This document shows, piece by piece, positions 11,373 through 23,489 of a DNA stretch of 64,000 nucleotides. Origin of the DNA: Anseranas semipalmata (lineage: Eukaryota > Chordata > Aves > Anseriformes > Anseranatidae). Numbering within the stretch: the stretch's first letter is position 1; each line of letters begins with the position of its first letter. Made by a program: the position numbers and the translations under genes. Below the pieces are notes generated by a model, which saw only the letters and a program-made list of their open reading frames with translations, did not search any database and had not been told where the DNA came from. The DNA lies in NCBI GenBank assembly GCA_013399115.1, contig VXAA01003938.1:186001-250000 (forward strand), written 5' to 3'.

Positions 11373-12647
11373 CTCTTCTGAAGAGTTTTTACCAAATCCC
11401 ACGACAGTTAGCATTTTACTTATGCTCTGAAATATAATTGAGTATTTTACAATTTCAGTTTCTTTTCTCCTTTAATAAAGCTTGAAAATTGTATGCCTCT
11501 TCTGGCAATCCATAAATCAGTCAGAGGCAGTCCCAAACTGATTACACTCGGAAAAGCCCTTAGAATTTTGAAGTTGGTCACACTGTTACAAGTGCCTGAC
11601 TCAGTTTTGGGAATGTTTCTGCATTGGAAATGTTTCTGGATGATAAGGATGAAACGTCTCCCTCTCTGTTCTAGATCATGAATTACCTTCAAGGTAGCAT
11701 GAGCACTGGCTACGTGGCCAGAAAGTCCAGGAATTTCCAAAGGCAACCCAAGAAATACAAGGATCTGAAGTTCCATATGATACTATCCTTCTTTGTATCG
11801 TTTTCCCAAAGGCATAACACTGGCATAAAAGCCAGAGCAGTAAAGACTGCAGTAAGATGAACGATGTCTGTAACATTGTGCTTTGGCTGGAATAAGGGAT
11901 TTCCCTACATAGCTCCAACATGGGACCCTGAAAAATTTTTTGAGCAAGTCTCCTGTCTTATGCTTCTTAGTGTTGCTTTCTGTGAAGCTGACCAATACCT
12001 CCACCCTTTATGCAGGCAGCCAGTGGGAATTGTCTCCCTCTCTTCTCCATGTGAAGGAGTCTCCTCCCAAACTGAATTTGATTGATGAAGCACCAGGGAA
12101 ACAAGTTAGGAGCAGAAGATGATGTGCGGCAGATGGTTGTTAACAGGCATGTTAGGAGCTGGTCATGGATTAATTGAGGTGCACATAGTTAATTCAACAG
12201 CTAATTAACCACCTCTTGTGAAGAGCTGAAGTAAGTGTTTCAGGATTGCAGTCCTCTCCCGTTAAGAAGTTATTGGTTATGGATTGCCACAGAATTGCAG
12301 CTTAAAAGGTGAAAATGTTATTTAAGTTATACTTGAAATAAAAAATACTGTAAGTAGAGTTATATAAATAACTACTCCTGCTTGTTGTATAGGAGTTCAG
12401 ACTAAAAATGCTCCTTGTTAGGCTAAAAATTTGTTTGGATGCTTGCAGTCTTCTTTAGTTCTTCTTTATACAGGTTGGAGTAGAAGGGGGGCCCTGAAAT
12501 GGTAGTAAAGCACAGGTAATGGCAACAAGGAGGTAAAACCATCCTGGCTGTGCTACTCACCTGACAACTACTGTGTTCTCAAGAAAACCACAAAAATGTT
12601 CTGAAGAAAGCAGCAAAACCACTTTACTGCTGGTGGTTTGGTGAACC

Positions 12648-12971
12648 TCACAGGGCGGCCTGCAATCGGATGTCAGCCATACTTTCCAAACGGCAGAAGG
12701 ACTGGTCAGTGGTTTGACATGAAATGCAGCCAGGCTTGTGCTTTGGCTCCAGGTAACGCCACCACAACCTGTTTATAATATTTGCTCTGTTTTTTATGGT
12801 TAGCAGTGGATGTGTTGGCTTAGCTGGACCATCATAAGCACCTTCACGAGGAACTACTTTGTTCAAATTGCCCAGAGCCACCTTGGTCTTTTGGCTGAAT
12901 TTCATGTCAATGCTAAACACTAAAATTTTTACCCTCATTGAAATATATAGTTTGATGCTATGGGCTTGCAT
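12648..12971 (-). other. Unrecognised minus-strand open frame (107 codons) with coding-like composition
   Basis: The frame contains a stretch of plausible protein composition (GAYDGPAKPTHPLL, then NRLWWRYLEPKHKPG) in AT-rich intergenic DNA. I do not recognise a family. No splice sites, poly(A) tail or Kozak context support it. It may be a piece of an old retrocopy or chance. Confidence 0.15.
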
Positions 12972-13630
12972 CTTAGCAAACTTTGCCAGGTTTTCAGGGA
13001 AGTCCAGTATGTTAAATTATAGTAAATGTAGTGCATGCTTCTTTCTGTAGCTTGATAGCTGTAATTTGTTAGCTAGAAATGCACTGTTACATACATACTG
13101 AGGTTTTGTGGATTTCCTGGCTTCGTTGTTACGATGAGGACAAGTGATTAATCGTGTAACGTGTCTAGTGATGAGTGAGTACATCCGGTCCAGTTTCTAT
13201 TGTTGTTTTAAATTATTCTCTTTTTCTGTACCTCTCTAGCTTGTATATGGTTTTATACCAGTTCTTCTGCTTCAACTTTAAGCTTTGCACGAATCACTGA
13301 CAATTACAAAAGCTATTTCAGGAGAAGAATTACACAAAGTTAGACTCTAAAACGCTATAGAAGGAATGCCTGTACTCAGATTTTTCTGTGGAGTTGTGAT
13401 CTCTTAATAGGTAGAAAGTTTCAAATTTACATCTCTCATACATTAAGGATAAAAATACAACCTTGGAAGTCTAAGGTAAAGTTGTGCTTTTTGATGTCTT
13501 AACAAGCAAACCTTTCCTATCAAATCCTTACATATGAACTGTATATGTGAGGAAGAACCATCTTCAGTATCTATCTACCATTTCAGTATCTGAGCAGCCT
13601 TAAGTGATCTTGTGTCTTCCATCTGCCTCC

Positions 13631-15510
13631 CACAGATTCACAGAATTGTAGGGGTTGGAAGGGACCTCCAGAGATCATCGGGTCCAACCCCCCTGCCACA
13701 GCAGGTTCTCTAGAGCAGGTTGCACAGGTAGGCGTCTAGACGGGTCTTGAATATCTCCAGAGAAGGAGACTCCACAACCTCCTTGGGCAGCCTGTTCCAG
13801 TGCTCCGTCACCCTCACTGTGAAGAAGTTCCTTCGCATGTTGGTGCGGAACTTCCTGTGCTCCATTTCGTGGCCATTGCCCCTTGTCCTGTCCCCACAGA
13901 CCATTGAAAAGAGGCTGGCCATATCCCTGTGTCCCCCACACTGCAGGTATTTATATACATAGAAAAGGTCCCCTCTCAGTCTTGTTTTCTCAAGGCTGAA
14001 CAGACCCAGGTCCCTCAGCCTTTCCTCATAGGAGAGATGCTCCAGGCCCCGTATCATCTTTGCGGCCCTCCGCTGGACTCTCTCCAGAAGATCCCTGTCT
14101 CTCTTGTACCGGGGAGCCCAGAACTGGACACAATATTCCAGATGCGGTCTCACCAGGGCAGAGTAGAGGGGGAGGATCACCTCCCTTGACCTGCTGGCCA
14201 CGCTCCTTTTAATGCACCCCAGGATCCCATTGGCCTTCTTGGCCACCAGGGCGCACTGCTGGCTCATGGCCAACCTGTCGTCCACCAGGACCCCCAGGTC
14301 CTTCTCCGCAGAGCTCCTCTCCAGCAGGTCATCCCCCAGCCTGTACTGATACATCCGGTTGTTCCTTCCCAGGTGCAGGACTCTACACTTGCTTTTGTTA
14401 AACCTCATCCGGTTTCTTCCTGCCCAGCTCTCCAGCCTGTCCAGGTCTCGCTGAATGGCAGCACAGCCTTCTGGCGTGTCGGCCACTCCTCCCAGCTTTG
14501 TATCATCGGCGTACTTGCTGAGGGTGGACACTATCCCCTCATCAAGGTCGTCGATGAAGATGTTGAACAAGACCGGACCCAGCACCGACCCCTGGGGAAC
14601 ACCGCTGGTCACAGGCTTCCAACCGGACTCCGCACCGCCGATCACCACCCTCTGAGCTCGGCCAGTCAGCCAGTTCTCAACCCACCTAACTGTCCGCTCA
14701 TCTATCCCACACTTTCTCAGCTTGGTTAGCAGGATGTCATGGGAGACAGTATCAAAAGCCTTGCTGAGGTCAAGGTAGATGACATCCACTGCTCTCCCCC
14801 CATCTACCCAGCTGGTGATGCCCTCATAGAAGGCAACGAGGTTGGTCGAGCACGATTTCCCCTTGGTGAATCCGTGCTGACTACTCCTCATAACCTTCTT
14901 CTCCTCCAATTGCTTGGAGATGGCATCCAGAATAAGCTGTTCCAGCATCTTTCCAGGGACAGAGGTGAGACTGACTGGCCTGTAATTTCCCGGATCCTCC
15001 CTCTTGCCCTTTTTGAAGACCGGAGTGACATTGGCTATCCTCCAGTCTTCAGGCACCTCTCCTGTTCTCCAAGACCTGTCAAAGATGATAGAGAGCGGTT
15101 CGGCAATCACCTCTGCCAGCTCCCTCAGCACACATGGATGCATTCCATCTGGGCCCATGGATTTGTGTGCATTGATCCCTTCCAGAAGCTCCCGGACCAC
15201 CCCGTCCTCAACCAGAGGGGAGCACTCCATTTCCCAGTCTCTCTCTCCTCCCACCAGGGTCCAGGAGTCCCAAGGGGGAGTCTTTGAAGCAAAGACCGAA
15301 GCAAAGAAGGCATTCAGTATCTCCGCCTTCTCAGCATCTCCCGTTACCAGGACGCCCCCCTCGTTCAGCAGGGGACCCACATTATCCCTAGTCTTCCTCT
15401 TACTGTTAACATACTTAAAAGGATAATAAGAAGGGTTTCTTTATCTCCTTCGCCAGCTTCATCTCCAGGTGGGCTTTAGCCTTCCTCGTCGCGTCATACC
15501 CCTTATTATA
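13631..15510 (-). mobile_element. CR1 LINE, 5'-truncated, long
   Basis: This is a minus-strand CR1 retrotransposon. Its 3' end at 13631-13646 reads (on the minus strand) ATTCTGTGAATCTGTG, two units of the CR1 terminal octamer. A roughly 65-bp 3' UTR separates this from the reverse-transcriptase frame. Upstream the homology continues past a frameshift to about 15510 and then stops. The endonuclease half of ORF2 and all of ORF1 and the 5' UTR are missing, which is the usual 5' truncation of LINE insertions. The 5' edge is approximate. Confidence 0.93.
13710..15380 (-). pseudogene. CR1 ORF2 fragment: reverse transcriptase domain, 556 codons open
   Basis: The frame carries most of a non-LTR reverse transcriptase, the enzyme that copies CR1 RNA into the chromosome by target-primed synthesis. 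Visible landmarks by residue: NYRPVSL 132-138, [11 protein letters not shown] 202-212, [10 protein letters not shown] 260-269, the catalytic YADD 290-293, and a C-terminal domain to 556. It lacks the N-terminal endonuclease, and the frame begins at GTG inside the protein, so it has no natural start. Upstream, matching sequence ([16 protein letters not shown]) sits in another frame, which places a frameshift near 15425. No stop or frameshift interrupts the 1.67 kb itself, so this copy is younger or less decayed than the others in the window. It is very unlikely to be autonomous. Confidence 0.9.
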
Positions 15511-18500
15511 CACCCCTTATTACAAACAGTCTGCTTGACCTTGAAGAAATTTGTTGTACCAAAACAGTATCGGAGAGACTCAGCCTCAGCAAGATCCCAT
15601 AAGCAATGTTCAGGGACCACATATCCTCTTAAAATTGACCTGCTTTTAGTTCTTTACATGCTTCTGCTCTTCCTTTTAATCACTCTGCTCTCAAAACAAC
15701 AGTAAAACCTGACTCACAACCGAGTATAAAGTTTACCTTTAAAATCCTTGCCTTACTTTAAAACCCTGTCACCCTTCTCTTCAACACAGTAAGAGTGGCA
15801 ACTCCAGATTACAGGAAATTATTATGAATGTTATGGCTGAGGTGATTTCAATGCCAGACTTAAAAGAAAATGCACATTTACCCAGCTGTGAAGATGACAC
15901 AGGTGGCTTTCTGCAAAGGGGATTTTCCTGTTTGGTTATTGTTGTAAGGGAGTGCGAAGAGCAGTTGGCTGAGAGGTGGATGAGGTTACCCACAGGCACC
16001 AATGGCACGCCCAGTATGGCTTTTGATTGCCAAATTGCGGGGATATGGGGCACTAAAAAGGCAGAGATTACTGGAACAACGAAATGGTGTTGAAGCTGTG
16101 GAAATCTAAGTGACTGCAAAAAACAGGTAATACGTTAAGAGTTGTAATGCAAAAATGAAACCAGACAGTTTCGCTGTAAGGTATAATGCTAGCTAATGAT
16201 TCATCAGAGGAAGGTATGGATCTTTTAACTTGTACGTGTACGACTCCAGCCAGTGGGCAACGAAAGAAGTAAATATTATAGTTTGCAGAACTGGAACCAA
16301 AAGTCCAGATACAGGTTTTAGATTAAAACTACAGGCCTAGTAAAACCCTATAAAAGATGAACATGCTTGTTTCAATAGTATTATGACAATTATTATTGCC
16401 ATCAAACATGGTATCATCTCACTTATGTTTATCTGATCTGTTTGTTCTTCAAATTGGTTATTAGTATACGCTTATGCTTAGACACCAGAATTGCTATGAA
16501 CGTGCAAATACCCAGGCTTAATTCCAGCTGAAGATGTGCGCATGGTGTAAACATAGTTCTGCATATCTAACTCTAGGATATAGACTCTATAGAAGGAAGC
16601 TTGGGAATCCACAGTTTTTAGCTATTTAGGGAATGTGTGCAGTGTCACCAGTTTCAGATTTTGGCAGATTTTTTTTTTTTAGATGGAGAAAGGAAGAAGA
16701 TAAACACAGAATTTTCAAGTTCAGTTTCACAAAGCTTTGGAGTTACTTGAGATGAGTTTGAGTAGACATCACAGATGGTCGTATTCTATGTATTTCAAAG
16801 CCAAAACTGGATGCTGAAAATTTTGGTACAGATTTTTAATTAGGCAATTATTTAAGCTGTCATGTCATTCTTAGTTATTGGAAAATCTTTTAAGACTGAT
16901 GGCATTATGTAAATAAAGGAAGATTTTTGGAAGTACAAGAATCCTAAGGGAGGATGACACCTTCTCTGCTGTTGACTGTTGCCAAGAACATCTCAGAATG
17001 AAGCTGATACAGCTTGTTATTCCATGAATCATAATTCAATATTCTTATATTCAATTCAATATCTTGATATTCTTATCCTGAGCTTCTTTAAATGTCAGTG
17101 CATCTGACAAGATGACTCATGTGTGGTTGACATGGAGACATCCAGTGTGTTTACTAATTAGTAGTGAGGTAATTTTTTACAGAAATCTGGGAAATATTTG
17201 ACATAGCCTCCTATGGCTCACATCTGTAAGAGACAACAGTAAAATGTATTTGTCAAAATGAATGCATGTTTAGAAAATGGCCACTTTGGTACATTAATGG
17301 GTAAGAACCCCAAGGAAAAAAGCTATGCCTTCCTACTGGATTATTGTCTCTTTTGAGGTTCTTAGTCAGAAATAAACATACAGAGGTGCCATTAGATTTA
17401 TTTTATGAGACTGAGAAATTTATTAGCAGAATTTACAAGCAGTGTGTTTGTGTAGACAATCTTTTTCTTCTGCTTGATGCCAATTTTACAGCACTTCATT
17501 ATTGCTTTCCAGAAACATGCAGGATAATGTCCTTAGCCTGTGTGTAAATACCAGTATTTGACAATATAGTAGCATGCACTGGTTAGTGCTGGAGATGGCA
17601 TTATCAGTCTGTCAGAGGAAAACAGACATATCCCGGCCCAAGGCACACTGCTGACTACCCCTGTTAGTTTAGCATTTATCCTCAGGTATGAAGGCAGCTT
17701 GAGATGGTTGATGGACAGGCTGAGGATCTGCCAGGAGTTCCCTTCAGACAGACATTCCCATCAAACAGCAGTGAACTTCTGAAAGGAAGAGAACCTGAAA
17801 CACACATTTTGCTGATAGATGTTTTTATTTTCTTATAACATTTCCACTTCATTCACTTTGGCAGAGCTGGCAACAGTAAAGCTCCAGCTAGGTGAATAGT
17901 CAGACCAAGATCTTTTTGCTAGAAGGGACATGGAAGGACATTTTCCAAAGCATTTAAGTTGCATTTTCAGAAGTAGGCTGGAGTCCCCCTTTTGGCAGCC
18001 CTATCACAACTGTTTATGCATTTTTTTTTCAAAGCAGCTTAAATGGAAGTGTAAAATTGCTTAAGCATGCCTAGAGGAGAGGCCAAGATGTTCCCTGTCT
18101 TTAGGGAAGATAGCAGTTTATGGGGTTAGAGTCAGATTGGTCTTATTTATTATTTCTTTTGCTCATGCCATGAATCCTGGGATATTTTACAGCAAGTAGA
18201 TGAGCCTTGGTTAAAATTGTAAAGCCTAATTTTACCATACAATGTGGCAGTAAGGATCACCTCTTGGACTGCAAGACCTTGGGGATTTAAAGCCCCCTCA
18301 GATGAGACAGGCTCTGTAGTCAGTAGACATACCAAGAAGTGAGTATGAAAAAGTGGGAGGCATTTGAGTTGTCTTCTGAAAGGATGGATCCAGCCTCCCT
18401 AATGAATTTGGTAGGGTTTTGGAGCCCTTCCCTCTTCAGTGTGGAACTGCAGCAAAGATTTGGGCCACAGCTGAGGTCCTGACTGTAAAACCTACAATGT

Positions 18501-18989
18501 GATCGAAGATTCCTAGCTTCAAAAGGAAAGGTTTACCAGAGCTGAAATGTTGAATGTGAGTAATGTAGGCACATAAGGAGGGATTCATCTTGCTGGAGGA
18601 ATGCAGCATATGTTGGAGTTACTTGCCATAAGCTCCACGTCATAGTTAGTGAAGCAAAAAAAGTCCCTTCTACGGCATAATTTGGCTCATCCTAATGTAG
18701 ACATTTGAAAATAGGTCAAATGAATTGGGCACTAGGCATGCCTATTCCTTTCTTTTGACTGTAAAGGAGTGTGGATTACTAGCTCATATGTTGATGTTTA
18801 CATAACAGTAGCTTGATGTTAGTAGAGATGAATCCCCACACCTAAAGGAAGTCTGACCCTTTGGCTCAACTGCTCACTCACGTAAGAGATTTGTACTATA
18901 TTTCTGTCTATATTACCTGCTTGTAGGAGTAATTTTGGAGTTATGAGGTGACCATATTCCTGTAAGAAATCGGGAGGAGGGAATGGACA
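15511..18989. other. Intergenic stretch, nothing recognised
   Basis: There is no supported gene or mobile element. Several frames of 60-110 codons occur on both strands, but none has recognisable content. A local AT-rich direct repeat (ATTCAATAT/CTTATATTC units) lies at about 17035-17080. Confidence 0.55.
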
Positions 18990-19718
18990 TTGGTTATGGC
19001 CAGCACATTTGACACTGTCCTGCACAACATCCTTGTCTCCAAATGGGAGAGACATGGATTTGATGGATGGACCACTCAGTGGATAAAGAAATTGGCTGGG
19101 TGGTCACACACAAAGAGTTGCGGTAACAGCTCAATGTCCAAGTGGAAACCAGTGACAAGTGTTCCTCAGGGGTTTATTGACACCAGTATTATTTAACATC
19201 TTTGTTGGTGACATGGACAGTGGGATCGAGTGCACCCGCAGCAAGTTTGTCGATGACACCAAGCTGCGTGGTGCGGTCGATATGCTGGAGGGAAGGGATG
19301 GCATCCAGGGGGACCTTAATGGGCTTGAGAGGTATGCCTGTGCGAACCTCATGAAGTTCAACAAGGCCAGGTGCAAGGTCCTGCACCTGGGTCAGGGCAA
19401 TCCCAAATGTGAATACAGGCTGGGCAATGAGTGGACAGAGAAGCCCTGCAGAGAAGGAGGGGTCTGGAGAACAAGTCCTACAAGGAGCGGCTGAGGGAGC
19501 TGGGGTTGTTTAGCCTGGAGAAGAGGAGGCTCAGGGGTGACCTTATCGCTCTCTACAGGTACCTTAAAGGAGGCTGTAGCGAGGTGGGGATTGGTCTCTT
19601 CTCCCACGTGTCCCGTGATAGGACGAGGGGGAATGGGCTAAAGTTGCGCCATGGGAGGTTTAGGTTGGATATTAGGAAAAACTTCTTTACTGAAAGGGTT
19701 GTTAGACATTGGAACAGN
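18990..19718 (+). mobile_element. CR1 LINE fragment, internally deleted, running into the gap
   Basis: This plus-strand CR1 ORF2 remnant begins at the FDTV motif (residue about 209 of the longer copy at 13.7 kb) and reaches the C-terminal HWN motif just before the N run. The catalytic motif reads FVDD instead of YADD. The frame shifts around the VPQG motif. After CCCTGCAGAGAAGGA the sequence jumps to GGTCTGGAGAACAAGTCC. Against the longer copy this is a deletion of about 250 bp (residues about 361-444). It is dead and older than the 13.7-kb copy. Confidence 0.88.
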
Positions 19719-19854
19719 NNNNNNNNNNNNNNNNNNNNNNNNNNNNNNNNNNNNNNNNNNNNNNNNNNNNNNNNNNNNNNNNNNNNNNNNNNNNNNNNNN
19801 NNNNNNNNNNNNNNNNNNNNNNNNNNNNNNNNNNNNNNNNNNNNNNNNNNNNNN
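19719..19854. other. Assembly gap (136 N)
   Basis: This run of N lies inside CR1 sequence. The right flank restarts about 85 codons upstream of where the left flank stops in CR1 coordinates. Confidence 0.98.
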
Positions 19855-20290
19855 ATGATCAGAGGGCTGGAGCACCTCTCCTATGAAGAAAGGCTGAGAT
19901 AGCTGTGGTTATTTAGCCTAGAGAAGGGAAAGGTCTGGGGAAACCTTATAAAAGCCTTCCAGTACCTAAAGGGGGCCTACGAGAAAGCTGGAGAGGGACT
20001 CTCTCAGGGAATGTAGTGACAGGACAAGGGGTCATGGTTTAAAACTAAAAAAGTGTAGGTTTAGATTAGATGTTAGGAGGAAATTCTTCACTCTGAGGGT
20101 GGTGAGGCACTGGAACAAGTTGCCCAGAGATGCTGTGGATGCCGCATCCCTGGAGGTGTTCAAGGCCAGGCTGGATGGGGCTTTGAGCAACCTGGTCTAG
20201 TGGGAGGTGTCCCTGCCCATGGCAGGGGGGTTGGAACCAGATGATCTTTAAGGTCCCTTCCAAGCCAAACTATCGTGTGATTCTATGATC
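19855..20290 (+). mobile_element. CR1 LINE 3' fragment
   Basis: A plus-strand CR1 tail starts at the [15 protein letters not shown] motif, runs through the C-terminus of ORF2 (with an in-frame TAG near 19900 and shifts), and ends in the 3' UTR. The terminal octamers are at 20272-20287 (ATCGTGTG ATTCTATG). Because it begins at an earlier CR1 coordinate than the sequence left of the gap, it is either a second insertion or a mis-joined copy. Confidence 0.9.
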
Positions 20291-23278
20291 CCATGAAGTG
20301 GACTTGCTCGTTACTGCAGAGATATTATCAAGCAGAAAAAGGACTGGAGTCTTGTCTTGTGGGAGTTACTTCCTCAACTGGCTGCCATAGACAGACTCTT
20401 CATTGTCTTCTCCTGGGGCAGGTGGCATTCATAGACAACCAGTATCTGCTTGCAACAGAAAAGCTAGTTGCCCAGTCTTGGAACTGTTCTAGCAGGAAGA
20501 GGTAGACATTTGAACGTTTTCATGTTAGGAAATGGAACTTATCTGGGCACTTTTGAAAAATGTACCTTTGGTTACCAGGCAATTCAATATAAGTGTCAGC
20601 TCATCCTGTGTTACTTTTTTCCCAACCCTTATGACTCAGCTAAGTATTTTGATTGAAAAGCCCAAGTGCTTCACTTTATTTCCACCAAGAGGACAGTTCC
20701 AGAAGTCTCTAGCCATGGCAGAGAAAGTAATTAAAAACAAACAAACAGTAGACTTGGATGTACTTGTGTTCTTTTCCATCCTGCTCAGTTATCACTGGTC
20801 TTGAAATATTGCAAAACTTCTGTGGCTAACAAAGTTACTGTTAAAAAAAAATCATAATGTCTGTCAAGGGAAAGACCTATTTATTTTACATTTGATTCTT
20901 AAAAAAATAATAAAGTATTCCGATAATGCGGAAGAACATGTCTTCGAGCTTTGAGAGATTGTCTCACCAAGGAACCTCAGCCCCTAAGCATCGAAGGCCT
21001 GGCATGAAACAGTAAACCACATGTTCCTTTGGATGAGTGATTATTAGTGACAAACAAAAGCAGTTTTGGCAACCCCAGACTTTCGACACTCATGAGTCAG
21101 GACCCCAACCAGAGAGACGTACAAATAATGTGTTTTATGTTGTTTTTATTTGCTTGCTGGTGATTGAGCATTCAGAGCTCACATTTTTGTTTTCTTTTAA
21201 GATTTTGAGACAGTGAATGAATTCATGCTGTTTAGTGTTGGAGGAAAAAGGCTAGTTATCGTGATACCTATGATGAAACCGCAAAAGGTTGCAAACCCAC
21301 AGTGTTTGTTTTGAACTTGAGATTTCTTTCCGTTTGCTAACCAGTGGTTCCTGCTGATTATGGATATATTTGTTAGCCATAGTTAAGAGTTGCTTGGAAA
21401 TTCTATCTTAAAAATGGAAAATGTGGTTCTCATAAAAATCAAAATTTACCACAGGAAAATGGTTGATTTTTTTTTTTCCTGAAGTGTTTCCATCAACACG
21501 TAACATTTGTTGCTTCAGGTTAGGAGAAACCAGGATGATTGGTAGGTTGACAGAACACAAATGAAAGCAAGTTGATTAATTTAATGTTAATGTTCATTCA
21601 TCAGCCCTCTGAAATGCTAAAAGGATTATTTTGAGGTCCTAGAACCTCATTGTTTTCAAAGGGTAGAGCTTTCCAGTTGTCATTCAAGGCTCATGGCATG
21701 CTGCACTTTGTCTTCTCTGTGAGATGCATCACAGATGTCTGTGGCTGTCACACAACAGGGAGCTACAATCTGAGCTGATAGCATAGATGGGTGCCTGAGC
21801 TGTAACTTCTCTAAGACACAGGTTTCATGTTTCTTCCCCCAGCTGGAAGGGCAAAGAGATTTGGACATACCCAGTTTTCTCACTGGACAGAAATTCCTTT
21901 TTGTTCATCTGTGTTCATAAATACTATGGAAATTGTACTCATGAAGACATTTCTGCTTATATATTGCTGAAAAAATGTTCACTTTGCCTACTCAAAATGT
22001 GTGTTTCATCACCAAAATCACACAAAATATTTATTTATTTTTTATTAGAAACACTTAGAACCAGATAATAATGTAAAATGAATAATGTATTTCTGGTTGA
22101 AATTTGATATACGCTAAAATGTGCCAAAGTGCTTGAAATGTTACTGACTTTTTAACATCTTCATAAATATGTAATGGCTCTTCAAATATTTGTGAAAAAG
22201 AATTTTACAATCCCACAGGAATCTCAGTTTATTCCTTTCTGTCATAACTGACCAGATTTACAAGAGGATTTTGTCACCAAATTGCTTTGGCTCTCACTAT
22301 TCCCAACGGATAGACAGAGGCATCTCCAGAAGAACACAAGGCAACTTTCCCAAAATTTGAATTGGCTTCTGGTTGTTCCTGTCCATTTCCATAGATCATG
22401 GAAGGAATCTAAGGGTATGTCTATGTTGCCAAATAAAAAATGTCTGGAGAATGAGCTTGAGCACTGAGACCCAATCATCCACAGTGCTGAAGAGTTGGCT
22501 TGCTGTACAGCACTGGTTTGGACATCCCTCAGAGGCTGTCTCTAGGGCAATTCTTCTATAAAGGAGGCTTAGATTTGTGCAGTGAGGACACGGTCCCATC
22601 TGGACCTCAGATCCCAGTTCAGGCACCTGGCCTTCCTTTATTTATCTGTTAAGACACTAAATTGTACAGAAGAGCTGGGTATCTAGCATTGAAATATTGC
22701 AAAACTCAATCCTCTTTGTAAATTCAGCCCCAAATACAAGCAAATCCCTACCTGTACTATACCATCAATTCATCTTTGTTTTCTAATCAAACTCTTCTAA
22801 GTATATCTAATTTAACACGTTGTGTAGTCCTGGATTATTCACAAAAAACTCATTTGACAACAGTGGCCTCTAGTTTTCAATGCATAAATATTTGAAGGAC
22901 TCATGACTGACTAGAGACCAAGAACTTAAAGGAAACCACAATCAAAGTCAAGGAGAACTGCAATAGTTATCACCTTTAAAAGCATTGCTAAGGATCTCAC
23001 ATGCCAGGTGGCCTTGAGAAGCAAGGCAGCTACATTGAAAATGCCCAAATTTTGAAAATCTCAGAAAACTTTGTCTGCAAAAGCAAACAAGCCAAGAAGG
23101 ATGAGAACAGTGATTCAGAAACTCATCTGCACCTCAGGAGTTCTCTCAGGAAGAGGCAAAGTGATAAACCTAATCTTTCAGGTTTCCCATTGACTGGCCA
23201 TCCCTAGAGAAGAGCACCAGATGGTCTTTGACAGTATTTGAGATAAGACTCTTCCTTCACCCTTAAATCAGTCAAATT
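20291..23278. other. Intergenic stretch, nothing recognised
   Basis: I could not support any exon, RNA gene or transposon here. Base composition is AT-rich with T/A homopolymers. Confidence 0.55.
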
Positions 23279-23458
23279 ACAGAATCACAGAATCACGGAA
23301 CCATTTAGGTTGGAAAAGACCTCTGAGATCATCCAGTCCAACCTATAGCCTAACACTACCAAGTCCTCCATTAAACCATGTCACTAAGCTCTACATCTAA
23401 ATGTCTTTTGAATATATCCAGAGATGGTGACCCAACCACTTCCCTGGGCAGCCTAAAT
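23279..23458 (-). mobile_element. CR1 LINE 3'-end fragment
   Basis: The + strand begins with two octamers (CAGAATCA CAGAATCA), the complement of the CR1 3' end. It continues with GGTTGGAAAAGACC and the CCTGGGCAGCC motif. Only about 180 bp of tail remain. The sequence differs enough from the 13.6- and 41.9-kb copies to suggest another CR1 subfamily. Confidence 0.85.
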
Positions 23459-23489
23459 TAGACACAGTTCTGCTTTAACAGAATGAAAT

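Larger units (their letters stand above)
6966..13630. other. Intergenic stretch, mostly without recognisable features
   Basis: No exon or RNA gene could be supported. It contains an old MIR-like fragment (11263-11372) and a minus-strand frame of uncertain nature (12648-12971), which are listed separately. The rest is AT-rich with short homopolymers. Confidence 0.6.

Noticed and set aside
14373..15426. Plus-strand frames of up to 182 codons opposite the CR1
   Set aside because: These are shadows of the minus-strand reverse-transcriptase frame.
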